A stretch of 64,000 nucleotides of DNA from NCBI RefSeq assembly GCF_030035675.1, contig NC_084482.1:227380943-227444942 (forward strand), given 5' to 3'. The notes below the pieces were generated by a model that was given only the letters and a program-made list of their open reading frames with translations, made no database searches and was not told where the DNA came from. Shown piece by piece: positions 9,340 through 20,339 of the stretch. Within the stretch, counting starts at the first letter, position 1. Each line of letters begins with the position of its first letter. Source of the DNA: Rhineura floridana. Taxonomy: Eukaryota > Chordata > Lepidosauria > Squamata > Rhineuridae. Position numbers and translations under genes: made by a program.

Positions 9340-9980
9340 TGGTAAATTTTGGAACGCAGGAGCCCCAAACATTCAAACCTAAAGCTTCTGTCCCAAACAT
9401 GTATATCTGGCACTTAATTTCCAAGTTAAAGACTATTAAAGTTTGAATAGGTAATAGTTGCAGCAGCCCCGGATTCTTCCCATTCTCTGTGGTGTGTGTA
9501 GTTTGGGTTACTTGCTTGCATTGTCAGGGACTATTTGTACCACAGACTCCTTTTTCTGGTTGTGGATCCTGCAGACTACTTGATGGCTGGTCCTTCCTTT
9601 AAGAAAGGGGGCAGACAGTCGAAGAGGGCTTCTTCATTCCTCCTTTTCCAGCACTTGGATATTATTTCCTTGAAGTCCAAAGTAAAAGCGAGGCCATGCA
9701 TGCTCTGCAAGAGGGTCCCCGTCTCGCAGTCATGCAGCTGAGATCTTGCCAGGCTGCACCTGCCTGAAGCCAAATTCAGCATTAGTTTTAAAAATGAGCC
9801 CCTCTGAACAAAAGTGGGTCTTGCTTCTCATTAAGCCCTTCATCAAATAGAGCTAGAAGCTCATCAGCACAGATATTATCTGGCAAAGCCACACAGCTCA
9901 GGTTTTGCACAGGTTTTTATATGAACTCTTTTTAAACCCAAGACACATTCTACAGCATATTTACTGGTTTATTTAAAAAT
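9340..9980. other. No gene seen
   Basis: Intron-like sequence between the third and fourth linker exons. The stretch 9225-9330 is repeated at 10795-10890 (AGACCT..GGTTG.GAAGG.TGAAATGGTCCC), showing that the unit duplicated with copies 3 and 4 extends well beyond the exon. The rest is unassigned. Confidence 0.5.
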
Positions 9981-9989
9981 TTATACCTT

Positions 9990-10090
9990 ACTTTTCGAGG
10001 AAGGCAACGGTAAACCACCTCTGAATACTGCTTAACATGAAAACCGTATTCATAGGGTCGCCATAGGTCAGGATCGACTTGAAGGCAGTC
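9990..10090 (+). mobile_element. BovB-tailed SINE fragment (Sauria SINE-like)
   Basis: GGAAGGCAACGGTAAACCAC, then AAAACCGTATTCATAGGGTC and GACTTGAAGGCA are the 3' part of SINEs that share their tail with BovB LINEs. The tail is the reverse complement of the BovB 3' end at 20013, 34050 and 43830. These SINEs are copied by BovB reverse transcriptase. The tRNA-derived head is missing, so this copy is partial. Confidence 0.65.
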
Positions 10091-10094
10091 CATT

Positions 10095-10335
10095 TCAATT
10101 TTCTTTTCGAGGAACTTCTTCCACACTAAAAGCCAAACTTCACTGGAAAAACAATGTATATATAAAAACAGAATATAAGACCTAATAAGGATCATAAAAA
10201 CAGTAATTAAGAATTCTTTGGGGGGGGGACAAAAACCTTTCAACAAACTTGGAAAGTATAACAACATCTGGTCTTGTTTCACTTCAAAGGGAAGAGAACT
10301 CCAAAGAACTGGCTCCACAGTGCTCAAAGCACATG
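10095..10335 (-). mobile_element. L2 LINE 3' relic
   Basis: The minus strand reads STVEPVLWSSLPFEVK, the conserved C-terminal APxLWNSLP region of L2 proteins, then an AT-rich 3' region. It is short, old and frameshifted. It lies just upstream of the fourth linker exon. Confidence 0.6.
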
Positions 10336-10483
10336 GCCCGAGTCACGTGCTGTTGGCAAGGCTTCACCCCTTTGCTCTCGTTCAAAATGTTTTGAGCGTT
10401 CAGATTTGGTTTGGAATGCCCAAATACTTTGTGGTCAAAAATAACTAATCTTGCCTGATTTCCTTCTTTCTTTTTTTTAAAAG

Positions 10484-10564
10484 AACCAGACCTCATTTCC
10501 TGTTGGGAAGAAGGAGAAGATCCGGTGATGCAGGAACCCAAAGAAGAGGAGGAGACCTCAGCAG
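10484..10564 (+). CDS. KRAB-B-like linker exon 4 of 4
   Basis: An 81-nt exon after a T-rich tract and AAAAG, ending at a GTAGAT donor; phase 1 at both ends. With the preceding base it reads KPDLISCWEEGEDPVMQEPK, the best match of the four to the KRAB-B consensus, then EEEETSAG. It is fully open and is the last linker exon before the finger exon at 42170, whose first two bases complete the split codon. This makes it the most likely partner of the finger exon, across an intron of about 31.6 kb filled with mobile elements. Confidence 0.75.
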
Positions 10565-10569
10565 GTAGA

Positions 10570-10623
10570 TTTACTTATTTATTATTTAATTTATATCCCG
10601 CCCTTCCTCCCAGCAGGAGCCCA
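10570..10623 (-). mobile_element. LINE 3' tail (L2-type)
   Basis: TTATTTATTATTTAATTTAT then ATCCCGCCCTTCCTCCCAGC and AGGAGCCCAC is the reverse complement of the terminus seen at 985-1206. It sits 5 bp downstream of the fourth linker exon's donor site. Confidence 0.6.
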
Positions 10624-11039
10624 CATGCTTAGCTGTGTCGTGGGGCCCTTTAAGAAACTGAAGATTCTCCCCCTCGTCCGCCCCATTCCTGTGTGATATC
10701 ATCCGGAACAGACTGACCCATCAGGGCACAGTTTCTCCTGGCCGCTTTGCCCTCCCTTCTCCTCTTCATCCAACATGTCACAATATTTTCCTCCTTGGAG
10801 TTTCTCTACAAGAGCAGACCTTTGGTTGTGAAGGCTGAAATGGTCCCCGCCCCTACCCCCACAGGATGTGGGGCAGGACTGTGGACTCTAGGCACTGTTA
10901 TGGGTCAGATCACTCTAGCTGTCTGTCCTTGGGGTTCAGAAAAGCAAAAGGGGACTTTGCTTTATTTTTATTGTCTTTAAAATCTGGAACATATAGACAG
11001 TTTTTCAGTTCTATCTTTCTTTCCTGATGTGCCACTTTG

Positions 11040-11890
11040 CATAATAATTCAACTGTCCCAATTCCTTCACAGAAAATTTCTTGTCCAGTCGCTGTAAGTA
11101 TCTTTTGTCTGTGACTTTCAAAACTTTTAAACAGGTTTCTATCAATTATAATATGTCAGGTGGATCTTGAGTCAATTAAAAATCTGCTTCTTCTTTATCT
11201 GGTGTTTACCTGGGGGCTCCCCTTTTGAAGTCAGGCGTTGCTCTCATCTGCCTCCTATGGCAATTCCTTTGAAAATGTTTTGGAGAGCCACATTCAAAAC
11301 ACACATCCCATCTGTCTTGGCTCTTGTGTGGATTGGGGTGATGACTCATTCCTTTGTCCCTTTCATTTCTGCCTCTAGCGAGGTTTGCCTGTTGCTCTGA
11401 CACAGCCTGCATTTCCCGCTTTCCCCTAAAGTCCTGATCTCTTAAAGATGATATCAACTGATTTAGGTCTTGTTCAGAATTCTTTAATAAGCAGGAAATT
11501 AATTTATGATCCTGATTAAGAGAGCTGAAAAGCAATCCTTTCTTTAATTCTTGATCCAAAACTCTGCCACATCTTTCCAATCTAGCTATAAGTTCTGAAA
11601 ACTTTTCTATATATTTATTCAGACTACCTCTTTCAGTAGTCTCTTTCAGGGAAAATGACTCTTTGTAAAGTTATAAGATATGGCTCTTTGTTTTCTTGTT
11701 ATAGACTCCCTGCAGCTTTTCATAAATCTCCTTTACAGTGTTGCAACCTGTACAGATATTCAATGCTTCATCTGATAGAGCAGAAATAAGCAGAGATTTT
11801 ACTTTTGTATGCTTACGTCTCCATGAAGCAGTTGTGTCTTCATCATCAGCCAAGGGTTCTCTCTCAGTCAGGATTCCTTCCAACTCTTCT
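11040..11890 (-). mobile_element. Ty1/copia gag fossil, inner part
   Basis: Minus-strand frames show a copia-type gag region (KVKSLLISALSDEALNI, KEIYEKLQGVYNKK) and a zinc knuckle CFECGSPKHFQRNC. A piece that looks like the start of such a gag lies at 17242-17460 on the same strand, with an L2 LINE between. The element is broken, with several breaks, and old. Confidence 0.7.
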
Positions 11891-11899
11891 CCTTCCAGG

Positions 11900-12420
11900 A
11901 GGGTGTATCCCCCCCTTCCTGGGCATTCAGGTTTTCAAGGCACCAGAGAGATGAAGAAGGCAGACTGAGTCGCAGGTTTACTTAACAGGAGACAAGATGT
12001 TTATTGAGTAGCTTTCAACCCACAGGTATACCCAATACACAATGGGACAGGCTGCACAAACATGGACCAGGCTGAACACTGAACCAAGCAGCCCAGACCC
12101 TTTTTTATAGCATACATGTTTACCAGCTCAATAATGAGGTTACATAAGCATTAATTAATATGACGCATTTACTAGGAAAGGCTACATCATACAACATAAC
12201 AACAACCGATAAGCAAAGCCTCTAATTGCTTACCGGGGCATTAACTGCTTCAAAATCTATATTATCTTGGTTAACAAGGCACCTTCCCAGCATCCCAGAA
12301 TCACTCTTGGCAGATCATCACACCGAATGCTTATTAGGAACCCCAGATTAGACTCCAGGTGGCTCTGAGCTAATTCATTGACCGTTCCTTGACCCATCTT
12401 CCTCATGCTTAGATACTGAA
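11900..12420 (-). mobile_element. Possible LTR
   Basis: Next to the gag fossil, this stretch has a minus-strand GCTATAAAAAAGGG, which suits a promoter box, and no coding sequence. Ends and target duplication could not be fixed, so the LTR identity is tentative. It could be a solo LTR from another insertion. Confidence 0.3.
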
Positions 12421-12421
12421 T

Positions 12422-12423
<2 letters not shown>

Positions 12424-12464
<41 letters not shown>
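12424..12464. repeat. (AAT)n microsatellite
   Basis: About 13 AAT units at the 3' end of the minus-strand L2 element, as expected for LINE tails that grow simple repeats. Confidence 0.95.
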
Positions 12465-15400
12465 TTTATTTGTTAGTCGCCTATCTGTCCGAATTAACGG
12501 ACACTCTAGGCGACTTACAGCAAACATAATAAAGTACAATATACAATCAAAAAAGCACAAGGTGGTCTAAAACATCAATTAATGCATTATAAAAACTCAT
12601 CCACGCCGAGGATTCTGTAGGCCTGCCTAAATAGCCAGGTCTTTAAGGCTTGGCGAAAACCCATCAGGGAGGAGGCATGTCGGAGATCCAAAGGAAGAGA
12701 ATTCCAGAGAGTGGGGGCCACAACCGAAAATGCCCTCTCTCTGGTCCGCACCAGCCTAGCTGTTTTGACTGGTGGGACCGAGAGAAGGTCCTGTGTGGCT
12801 GATCTTGTCAGGCGGCATAATTGGTGATGCTGGAGGCGTTCCTTCAGATAAACTGGGCCGAAACCGTATAGGGTTTTAAAGGTCAAGACCAACACCTTGA
12901 ATTGGGCCCGGTAAACAACTGGTAACCAGTGTAGATCTCTTAACACTGGGGTGATATGATCCCGGCGGCGACAATGTGTGATCAAACGTGCCGCCGCATT
13001 CTGTACCAGTTGCAATTTCCAGACCGTTTTCAAGGGTATCCCCACATGGAGCGCATTACAGTAGTCTAAGTGAGAGGAGACCAGGGCATGTATCACTCAT
13101 GGGAGCAGATGCACAGGAAGGTAGGGTCGCAGCCTCCGTATCAGATGCAATTGATACCAAGCTGCCCGGCTCACTGCCGAAACCTGAGCCTCCACGGACA
13201 GCTGGGAGTCAAGAATGACCCCTAGGCTGCGGACCTGGTTCTTCAGGGGTAATCTCACCCCATTAAGCACCAAGTCAATATCTCCCAACCTTCTTTTGTT
13301 ACCCACGAGCAACACCTCGGTCTTGTCAGGGTTCAGGTTCAGTCTGTTCTCGCCCATCCATCCACTTATGGACTCCAGGCACTTCGACATGGTGTTCACA
13401 GCCAACTCTGGTAAGGACTTAAATGAGAGATAGATCTGAGTGTCATCCGCATACTGGTGACACTGCAGCCCAAAACTCCTGATGATGGCACCCAGCAGCT
13501 TCACATAGATGTTGAATAGCATGGGGGAGAGGATAGAACCCTGTGGCACTCCACAATTGAGAGGCCAAGGGTCTGAAACCTCATCCCCCAATGCCACCCG
13601 TTGGTACCTGCCTGAGAGATAGGAATGGAACCACTGTAAAACAGTGCCTCCCATTCCCAAGCTCTTCAGGCAGTTTAGCAGGATACCGTGGTCAACGGTA
13701 TCAAAAGCCGCTGAGAGATCCAGGAGGACGAGGAAGGTATGTTCTCCCCTATCGCCGTCCTCATATCATCCACCAGAGCGACCAAGGCTGTTTCAGTTCC
13801 ATGCCCAGTCCTGAAGCCCGATTGGAATGGATCTAGATAATCCGCTTCATCCAAGTGTGTCTGTAACTGTTTGGCCACCACTCGCTCTATCACCTTGCCC
13901 AAGAATGGTAAATTAGAGGCTGGGCGAAAGTTATTCAACTCTTGGGGATCCAAGGAGGGCTTTTTCAAGATAGGCTTTATCACTGCCTCCTTGAGGGCTG
14001 ATGGCATTGCACCCATTTGAGGAGCACATTGCTAAGAACATAAAAACCAACAACAATTCTATAAATACATTCAAAGCAGGAGACCATCTAGGGAGACAAT
14101 TGGACGCTTGGATGATAAGGGAGTCAAAGGTGTCCTAAAGAACGATAAGGAGATTGCAGAGAAGCTAAATGAATTCTTTGCATCTGTCTTCACAGTGGAA
14201 GATATAGGGCAGATCCCTGAACCTGAACTAACATTTGCAGGAAGGGATTCTGAGGAACTGAGACAAATAGTGGTAACGAGAGAGGAAGTTCTAAGCTTAA
14301 TGGACAATATAAAAACTGACAAATCACCGGGCCCGGATGGCATCCACCCAAGAGTTCTCAAAGAACTCAAAGGTGAAATTGCTGATCTGCTAACTAAAAT
14401 ATGTAACTTGTCCCTCGGGTCCTCCTCCGTGCCTGAGGACTGGAAAGTGGCAAATGTAACGCCAATCTTCAAAAAGGGATCCAGAGGGGATCCCGGAAAT
14501 TACAGGCCAGTTAGCTTAACTTCTGTCCCTGGAAAACTGGTAGAAAGTATGATTAAAGCTAGATTAACTAAGCACATAGAAGAACAAGCCTTGCTGAAGC
14601 AGAGCCAGCATGGCTTCTGCAAGGGAAAGTCCTGTCTCAGTAACCTATTAGAATTCTTTGAGAGTGTCAACAAGCATATAGATAGAGGTGATCCAGTGGA
14701 CATAGTGTACTTAGACTTTCAAAAAGCGTTTGACAAGGTACCTCACCAAAGGCTTCTGAGGAAGCTTAGCAGTCATGGAATAAGAGGAGAGGTCCTCTTG
14801 TGGATAAGGAATTGGTTAAGAAGCAGAAAGCAGAGAGTAGGAATAAACGGACAGTTCTCCCAATGGAGGGCTGTAGAAAGTGGAGTCCCTCAAGGATCGG
14901 TATTGGGACCTGTACTTTTCAACTTGTTCATTAATGACCTAGAATTAGGAGTGAGCAGTGAAGTGGCCAAGTTTGCTGACGACACTAAATTGTTCAGGGT
15001 TGTTAAAACAAAAAGGGATTGCGAAGAGCTCCAAAAAGACCTCTCCAAACTGAGTGAATGGGTGGAAAAATGGCAAATGCAATTCAATATAAACAAGTGT
15101 AAAATTATGCATATTGGAGCAAAAAATCTTAATTTCACATATACGGTCATGGGGTCTGAACTGGCGGTGACCGACCAGGAGAGAGACCTCGGGGTTGTAG
15201 TGGACAGCACGATGAAAATGTCGACCCAGTGTGCGGCAGCTGTGAAAAAGGCAAATTCCATGCTAGGGATCATTAGGAAAGGGATTGAAAATAAAACAGC
15301 CGATATCATAATGCTGTTGTATAAATCTATGGTGCGGCCGCATTTGGAATACTGTGTACAGTTCTGGTCGCCTCATCTCAAAAAGGATATTATAGAGTTG

Positions 15401-17215
15401 GAAAAGGTTCAGAAGAGGGCAACCAGAATGATCAAGGGGATGGAGCGACTCCCTTACGAGGAAAGGTTGCAGCATTTGGGGCTTTTTAGTTTAGAGAAAA
15501 GGCGGGTCAGAGGAGACATGATAGAAGTGTATAAAATTATGCATGGCATTGAGAAAGTGGATAGAGAAAAGTTCTTCTCCCTCTCTCATAATACTAGAAC
15601 TCGTGGACATTCAAAGAAGCTGAATGTTGGAAGATTCAGGACAGACAAAAGGAAGTACTTCTTTACTCAGCGCATAGTTAAACGATGGAATTTGCTCCCA
15701 CAAGATGCAGTAATGGCCACCAGCTTGGATGGCTTTAAAAGAAGATTAGACAAATTCATGGAGCACAGGGCTATCAATGGCTACTAGCCATGATGGCTGT
15801 GCTCTGCCACCCTAGTCAGAGGCAGCATGCTTCTGAAAACCAGTTGCCGGAAGCCTCAGGAGGGGAGAGTGTTCTTGCACCCGGGTCGTGCTTGCGGGCT
15901 TCCCCCAGGCACCTGGTTGGCCACTGTGAGAACAGGATGCTGGACTAGATGGGCCACTGGCCTGATCCAGCAGGTTTTTCTTATGTTCTTATGTTCTCTT
16001 CCAAGGATGCATTTACCACTGCCTTGATCCCTTCGCCCAGACTCTCTTTACAGCTCATGATGAGCTGGTAGGCCGCTATTGCTGCTGTAACCAGTGTCCG
16101 GTCGTCTTCGGCGTGAGATTTCCACCACCACGGCACTCTAGTCGTCTCATCTCCTGTCTCAGACCCCGCAACCGTGGTGTATACCAGGGTGCTATCTGAG
16201 TTCTATTCAGGGGGAGAGGACGTTTCGGAGCCACCCAGTCTACCGCCCTGGTGATCTCCCTATTCCACTCCATCACCAGGGTTTCGACCGGGCATCCTTC
16301 AGCCAGCTCCAACTCCCCCAGCGCATTCAGGAATCCCTTAGATTCCATCAGGCGTCTGGGGCGGACCATCCTAATAGGTCCTTGTCCCCTGCGGAGGGTG
16401 TGTGGCATAGAGAGGTCTATATTCACCAGATAGTGATCTGACCATGACACGGGGTTAGAAGAGACAGCCCCCATTTTCAGAGCACTTCCCTCCCCTCCCG
16501 AGACAAATACAAGGTCAATAGCATGACCGGCTACATGGGTGGACCCAGTATTACTAAGGTGCAGTTCCCAAGAAGTCATGGTTTCAATGAAATCCCAAGG
16601 GGCTCCAGTGAGGACGGTCTCGGCGTGCATGTTGAAGTCCCCCAAAACCAATAGGTTGGGGGAAAGCATCCATGTACCCGAGACCACCTCGAGCACCTCG
16701 GTCAGGGAGTCTGCTATGCAGCGGGGTGGGCGGTACACAAGTAGAATCCCTAAACTGCTCTTTGGGCCAACCTCCAGTACATGCAATCAACAAACTTGGT
16801 CTCGTGGACGGGGGGGGTCTGGTGAAAACCAAAGACCCCTGATAGATAACTGCCACAACCCTCCCCGCCTACCAATCCTCAGCTGCTGTGCGTATCGGAA
16901 ACCGGCTGGACACATGGCCTCAAGCATGGGAGCTGAGGCCTCATCCAGCCAGGTCTCCGTAATACACACCAGGTCTGCGTTCTCATCCAGAATCATATCA
17001 TGGATGAGAGATGTCTTCTGTACCACAGACCTGGCGTTACACAACAGCAGTCGAAGGTTGGATGGAGTCCTGCATCCTCCAGTTCTCTTTTGGTTGTGGA
17101 CAGGCCCAGAACAGGGGATGGATATAACGCATCTATCCCTTGTTCCCCTAAGTTGGCGTGGCCTGCCCGCACCCCTCCAGGATCTGCCGCCTAGCCTTAC
17201 AAACTAGAGAACGTA
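12465..17215 (-). mobile_element. L2 LINE, near full coding length, split by a CR1-group LINE
   Basis: Read on the minus strand: an endonuclease (APE) domain at 17044-16076 (LVCITETWLDE, LGILLVYRPPR, LVLGDFNMHAE, SWSDHYLVN), reverse transcriptase at 14016-13097 (DLSAAFD-type box near 13700, HQYADDTQIY near 13440-13460, PDKTEVLLVGN), and the C-terminal region at 13096-12587 (HITPVLRDLHWLPV, APTLWNSLP). A different LINE occupies about 14014-15997 exactly between the two halves. Several frameshifts break the frame. The 3' end (TTAGTCGCC...GGCGACTTACAGC, then AAT repeats) is complete. L2 encodes endonuclease and reverse transcriptase for its own copying. This whole element lies between two copia gag pieces. 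Confidence 0.85.
14014..15997 (+). mobile_element. CR1-group LINE with TTCTTATG tail, copy A1
   Basis: A 5'-truncated element whose sense frame from 14108 to 15787 is open for 559 codons: SPGPDGIHPRVLKEL, NYRPVSLTSVPGKLV, a SQHGFCKGKS box, YLDFQKAFDKVPH, GVPQGSVLGPVLFN and the catalytic FADDTKLF near 14972-14990, then the CR1-type C-terminus (MVRPHLEYCVQFW, YEERLQHLGLFSLEKRR). A 4-base loss near 14053 shifts the frame upstream of this. The 3' UTR ends in ATCCAGCAGG and TTCTTATG repeats. It is nested inside the minus-strand L2, joining cleanly at both sides. Other copies are at 27676, 44470 and 57042. Intact reverse transcriptase motifs suggest recent activity. Confidence 0.9.
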
Positions 17216-17241
17216 GGCTGGGGGGGAATACCTACAGGCAG

Positions 17242-17460
17242 CTATTCTGCTAATGTAGCTGCTGAACTTGCCCACGGGCCAATACAGAGGGCTTTACATT
17301 TTAAATCCCATAGTCTGAAGTTATCTTTTTCAAGCCTTGGAACATGTCTCTTGAGCGAAGATACTTCAGCCATCCTTTCTATCTCTGTTCTGCTTTTCTT
17401 TCTGACTTGATGTCTCCCTTGTAAGTTACACACAAGCACTTTTAACTTCAGATACAACTT
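17242..17460 (-). mobile_element. Ty1/copia gag fossil, outer part
   Basis: The minus strand has a short frame with LEKDNFRLWDLKCKALC, like the start of copia-type gag proteins. It lies just upstream (in minus orientation) of the L2 element, on whose other side more gag sequence is found. It is a fragment only and old. Confidence 0.5.
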
Positions 17461-17462
17461 TC

Positions 17463-17605
17463 ATTGATTGATTGATTGATTGGATTTGTTAGTCGCCCAT
17501 CTGGCTGGCCATCCAGCCACTCTGGGCGATGTACAGAATGAACAAAATAACACAAAATGACACACCAATACAATAAAGATTAAAATCTAAAAGCAATAAT
17601 GGTAA
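17463..17605 (-). mobile_element. LINE 3' tail with TTGA repeats
   Basis: ATTGATTGATTGATTGGATT then GTTAGTCGCCCATCTGGCTG and CCACTCTGGGCGATGTACAG is the reverse complement of an L2-type 3' end (compare 12465-12530 and 43765-43825). Non-coding. Confidence 0.6.
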
Positions 17606-17939
17606 GATCTAGCCCACCCCAAGTGCACTGGCAGGGGCTGATGGGAGTTGTAGTCCAAAGGCACCAAAGCTAAGGAAGGCTATCATAAACACCAGGGCTC
17701 CGTTTCCTCCTTTGCAATGCCTGGATTTGGCCTGATCACAGCACCTTACTTGCATCGAATGGGAAGGAGGGGGGCACCGAGACTGCACAGCAACCTCCCC
17801 CACTGGCCAACTCTTCCTGCATTCAACTTAGTTTGCTGGGCCCATAACCGTAGTTGCACTGTGCATTTGTGAGTGCTTAATTTCATTTAAAGCAACGCAA
17901 CAGCAGAAGAGTAACAGCAGATGTTGAAATGCGAGTGTG

Positions 17940-18420
17940 CCAGCATGTGCGTGTGTTTGCCTAAGAAAGCAGGCTTTTACCCTGCATGAGCATCACTGAG
18001 ACTTGAGACTTAGTAAGATAAGAAAAACTACTTTATTTAGAGAAATACATTGTAGATAGAAAAGCAAACCTAGTTCTAACTAACTAACTAAGTTGGAGGC
18101 ATAACGCCCAGGTGTGGGAATCAGCCACATAGCTTGGAGAGAGCAGAGACAAAGGGATGTCTCCTCTCTCCCGGACAGTCGGAGGACAAAGGAGTGGAAA
18201 GGGCAGAAGGAGGAGGGGCAGGTAAGCTTCCCTAAAGGCATCACAGTCTAGCGACAGAAGGAAGTCAGTCAGAGCATCACAGGTAAAGGTAAACAAGCCT
18301 ATCCATCTGGAGGGCCCTAGCCCTATCTGCCTTCTGGAGTACAAACAAAAGAACAAAACAGGAGTTGCTCTTGCCCCACTTCCAGCACTGCCAGCCCTCC
18401 CCACTTTCCTTTTCTGTTAG
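17940..18420 (-). mobile_element. Retrovirus-like LTR fragment
   Basis: On the minus strand, AAATAAAGTAG..TTTTCTTATCTTACTAAGTCTCA followed by CATGCAGGGTAAAAGCCTGC matches the plus-strand stretch at 51830-52160, and in part 52470-52565. A polyadenylation signal before the shared U5-like end supports an LTR. Broken; outer ends uncertain. Confidence 0.5.
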
Positions 18421-18639
18421 AATTAAGGTCGCCGTTTAATTCAGGAAAGCCGAAACGTGGCCCTGCCCTCCTTGTTTTAGGGTAGCCTGGCAGACAAACT
18501 GTTTAGTGAGTGACATTTTTCCTGAAACAGGTGCAATTTAGTGGGAGCTACTTCCCACTCCCTCTTCCTACACGCCAGGTGTAAATTCCTACTAAATCAA
18601 AGGACATTACCCAGTTTCTCCACACCACGCCCATTTATG

Positions 18640-18805
18640 GCACATCCACAGTGTTCATTGAAAGCATATCGCTTCCCCCCAAGAGTCCTGGGAGTTGTAG
18701 TTTATGAAGGGTGCTGGGAATGTAGCCCAGTGAGGAAAAACTATTCTCCAAGATTCCTTGGGGGAAGCCGTGTGCTTTAGATTTGTGTTGAATGTGGTTT
18801 AAATG
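18640..18805. repeat. Unclassified interspersed repeat
   Basis: AGTCCTGGGAGTTGTAGTTT, GGGTGCTGGGAATGTAGCCC and CCAAGATTCCTTGGGGGAAG are the kind of blocks found dispersed in squamate genomes (CTGGGAGTTGTAGTxxx), probably a non-autonomous DNA transposon. Ends could not be fixed. Confidence 0.35.
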
Positions 18806-18809
18806 TCTG

Positions 18810-19480
18810 GTGTGATCACACACTTCTATCATGTCTCCTCTTTCCTTTTTTTCTACAGCAAAAATCGCCAAATGTTTCGACCCTTGATCATTTAGGTTGC
18901 CCATTTCTCTACCTCTTCCACTTCTAAAATGCTATTTTTGTGGACAGGCAACCAGAACTGAAGACAGCATCCAAGTAGGATCACATCTTAGAAGTGTATA
19001 ATGGCGTTATGATATTGGCAGTTTTATTTTCAATCTGTGTCTTAATGATCCCTCACATGGAATTCACCAATTTCATACCTATAACATCAGTATCTTAATT
19101 GGGGCATCCACTATGACCTCAAGGTCTCTCTCCTGTCAGTCACCACCTGTTCAGTTAGGATTTTTCACTTCTGTTCATCACTTTACTCTTGCTTAAATTT
19201 AATTGCATTTGCTCTTTAATACCCAAGCCTGCTTGGAGAGTTCCTGTTGGAGTTCTGTTCATTTATTCCTGCTTTGTCCTTCCTGATCTTTAAACACTTC
19301 CTGATGCATGAGAGCATATTTCCCCATATCCCATGATTGCTCTGTTCCACTCCATGTTTGGTAATTTTGTCTTTAATAATAATAGGCCTCTGATTTCCTG
19401 GTTACTTTCTGTGTCCTTTTGGCTTTCAAACTGTAATACATTTGCCAGTCCATATGGTAGCAAGTCTTTGAGAGAAGGTT
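18810..19480 (-). mobile_element. Ancient CR1/L3-like LINE relic
   Basis: On the minus strand KERGDMIEV, preceded by weak LAIFAVEK-type residues, recalls the CR1-group C-terminus (GLFSLEKRRxRGDMIEVYK). The flanking text is heavily decayed. The age appears much greater than that of the other CR1 copies here. Confidence 0.4.
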
Positions 19481-19689
19481 CATATTTTTGTTAGAAGATC
19501 AGCAATGTCACATTTGGGTTGTTTTCAGACCTCTCAGGTAGATGCCATCTAGACCTGAGATGATTTGTGAACACTAAAGGAAAAGATCCCGCTTGCCCCA
19601 TCTTTCTTCAGAGTGCGAGTGGAGGTCAGATGATGTCCACGCCTTGCCTGGGAGTATTAATGTGGAAGGCAATTGTTTACTTCTTCCAG

Positions 19690-19815
19690 GCACTGGTGAC
19701 CTTTGAGAAAGGGTCCTTGCACTTCACCCAGGAGGAACGAGCTCAGCTGGATCCAGACTAGAGAGCTCTTAAGAAGATCATGCGGGAGATTCATGAGATG
19801 GCAACCTATTCTGTT
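19690..19815 (+). pseudogene. Second KRAB-A exon relic
   Basis: After TTTACTTCTTCCAG the frame (phase 0, as in real KRAB-A exons) reads ALVTFEKGSLHFTQEE, then RAQLDPD, a TAG stop at 19759-19761, then RALKKIMREIHEMA. The order VTF..FTxEE..LDP..RAL..IM.E matches the KRAB-A box. The usual Trp after EE is Arg, and the stop breaks the box. No KRAB-B-like exon was found between it and the finger exon. The donor side is not clear. It is either a dead duplicate of the exon at 5480 or the remnant of a second gene. Confidence 0.65.
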
Positions 19816-20012
19816 AAGAGTTGGGAGAGGTTCAGGATAGCCTTCTTACTCCCTTCCTGGCACCCGTGCTTTGCCAATATGACCCACTATGCATTTCAGG
19901 TTATCTGGTACAGCTGCCGTCATTTCCTATACCCCCTTTTCCCAGGCAGGAGGACTCTGGGGGCCAATTTAGTGCTTATAATTCCTGGATCCTAGGGACA
20001 GCACCCTCTGCG

Positions 20013-20335
20013 CTTATGTTATGTGCCTTCAAGTCGATCACAACTTATGGCGACCCTATGAATCAGTGACGTCCAATAGCATCTGTCCTGAACTGTCCTG
20101 TTCAGATCTTGTAAGTTCAGGTCTGTGTCTTCCTTTATGGGATGAATCTATCTCGTTTGGCCTTCCTATTTTTGTACTCCCTTCTCTTTTTCCAGCATTA
20201 TTATCTTTTCTAGTGAATCATGTCTTCTCATGATGTGTCCAAAGTATGACAACGTCTGTTTCATCATTTTAGCTTCTAGTGATAGTTCTGGTTTCATTTG
20301 TTCTTGTTGTTCTTGTTATATGCCTTCGAGTTGAT
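20013..20335 (-). mobile_element. RTE/BovB LINE 3' fragment
   Basis: GCCTTCAAGTCGATCACAAC then TTATGGCGACCCTATGAATC and a TCTTCTCATGATGTGTCC stretch is the reverse complement of the BovB 3' end. The minus strand shows traces of the C-terminal coding part that is clearer at 34063-34257 and 43840-44133. Confidence 0.7.
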
Positions 20336-20339
20336 TATG

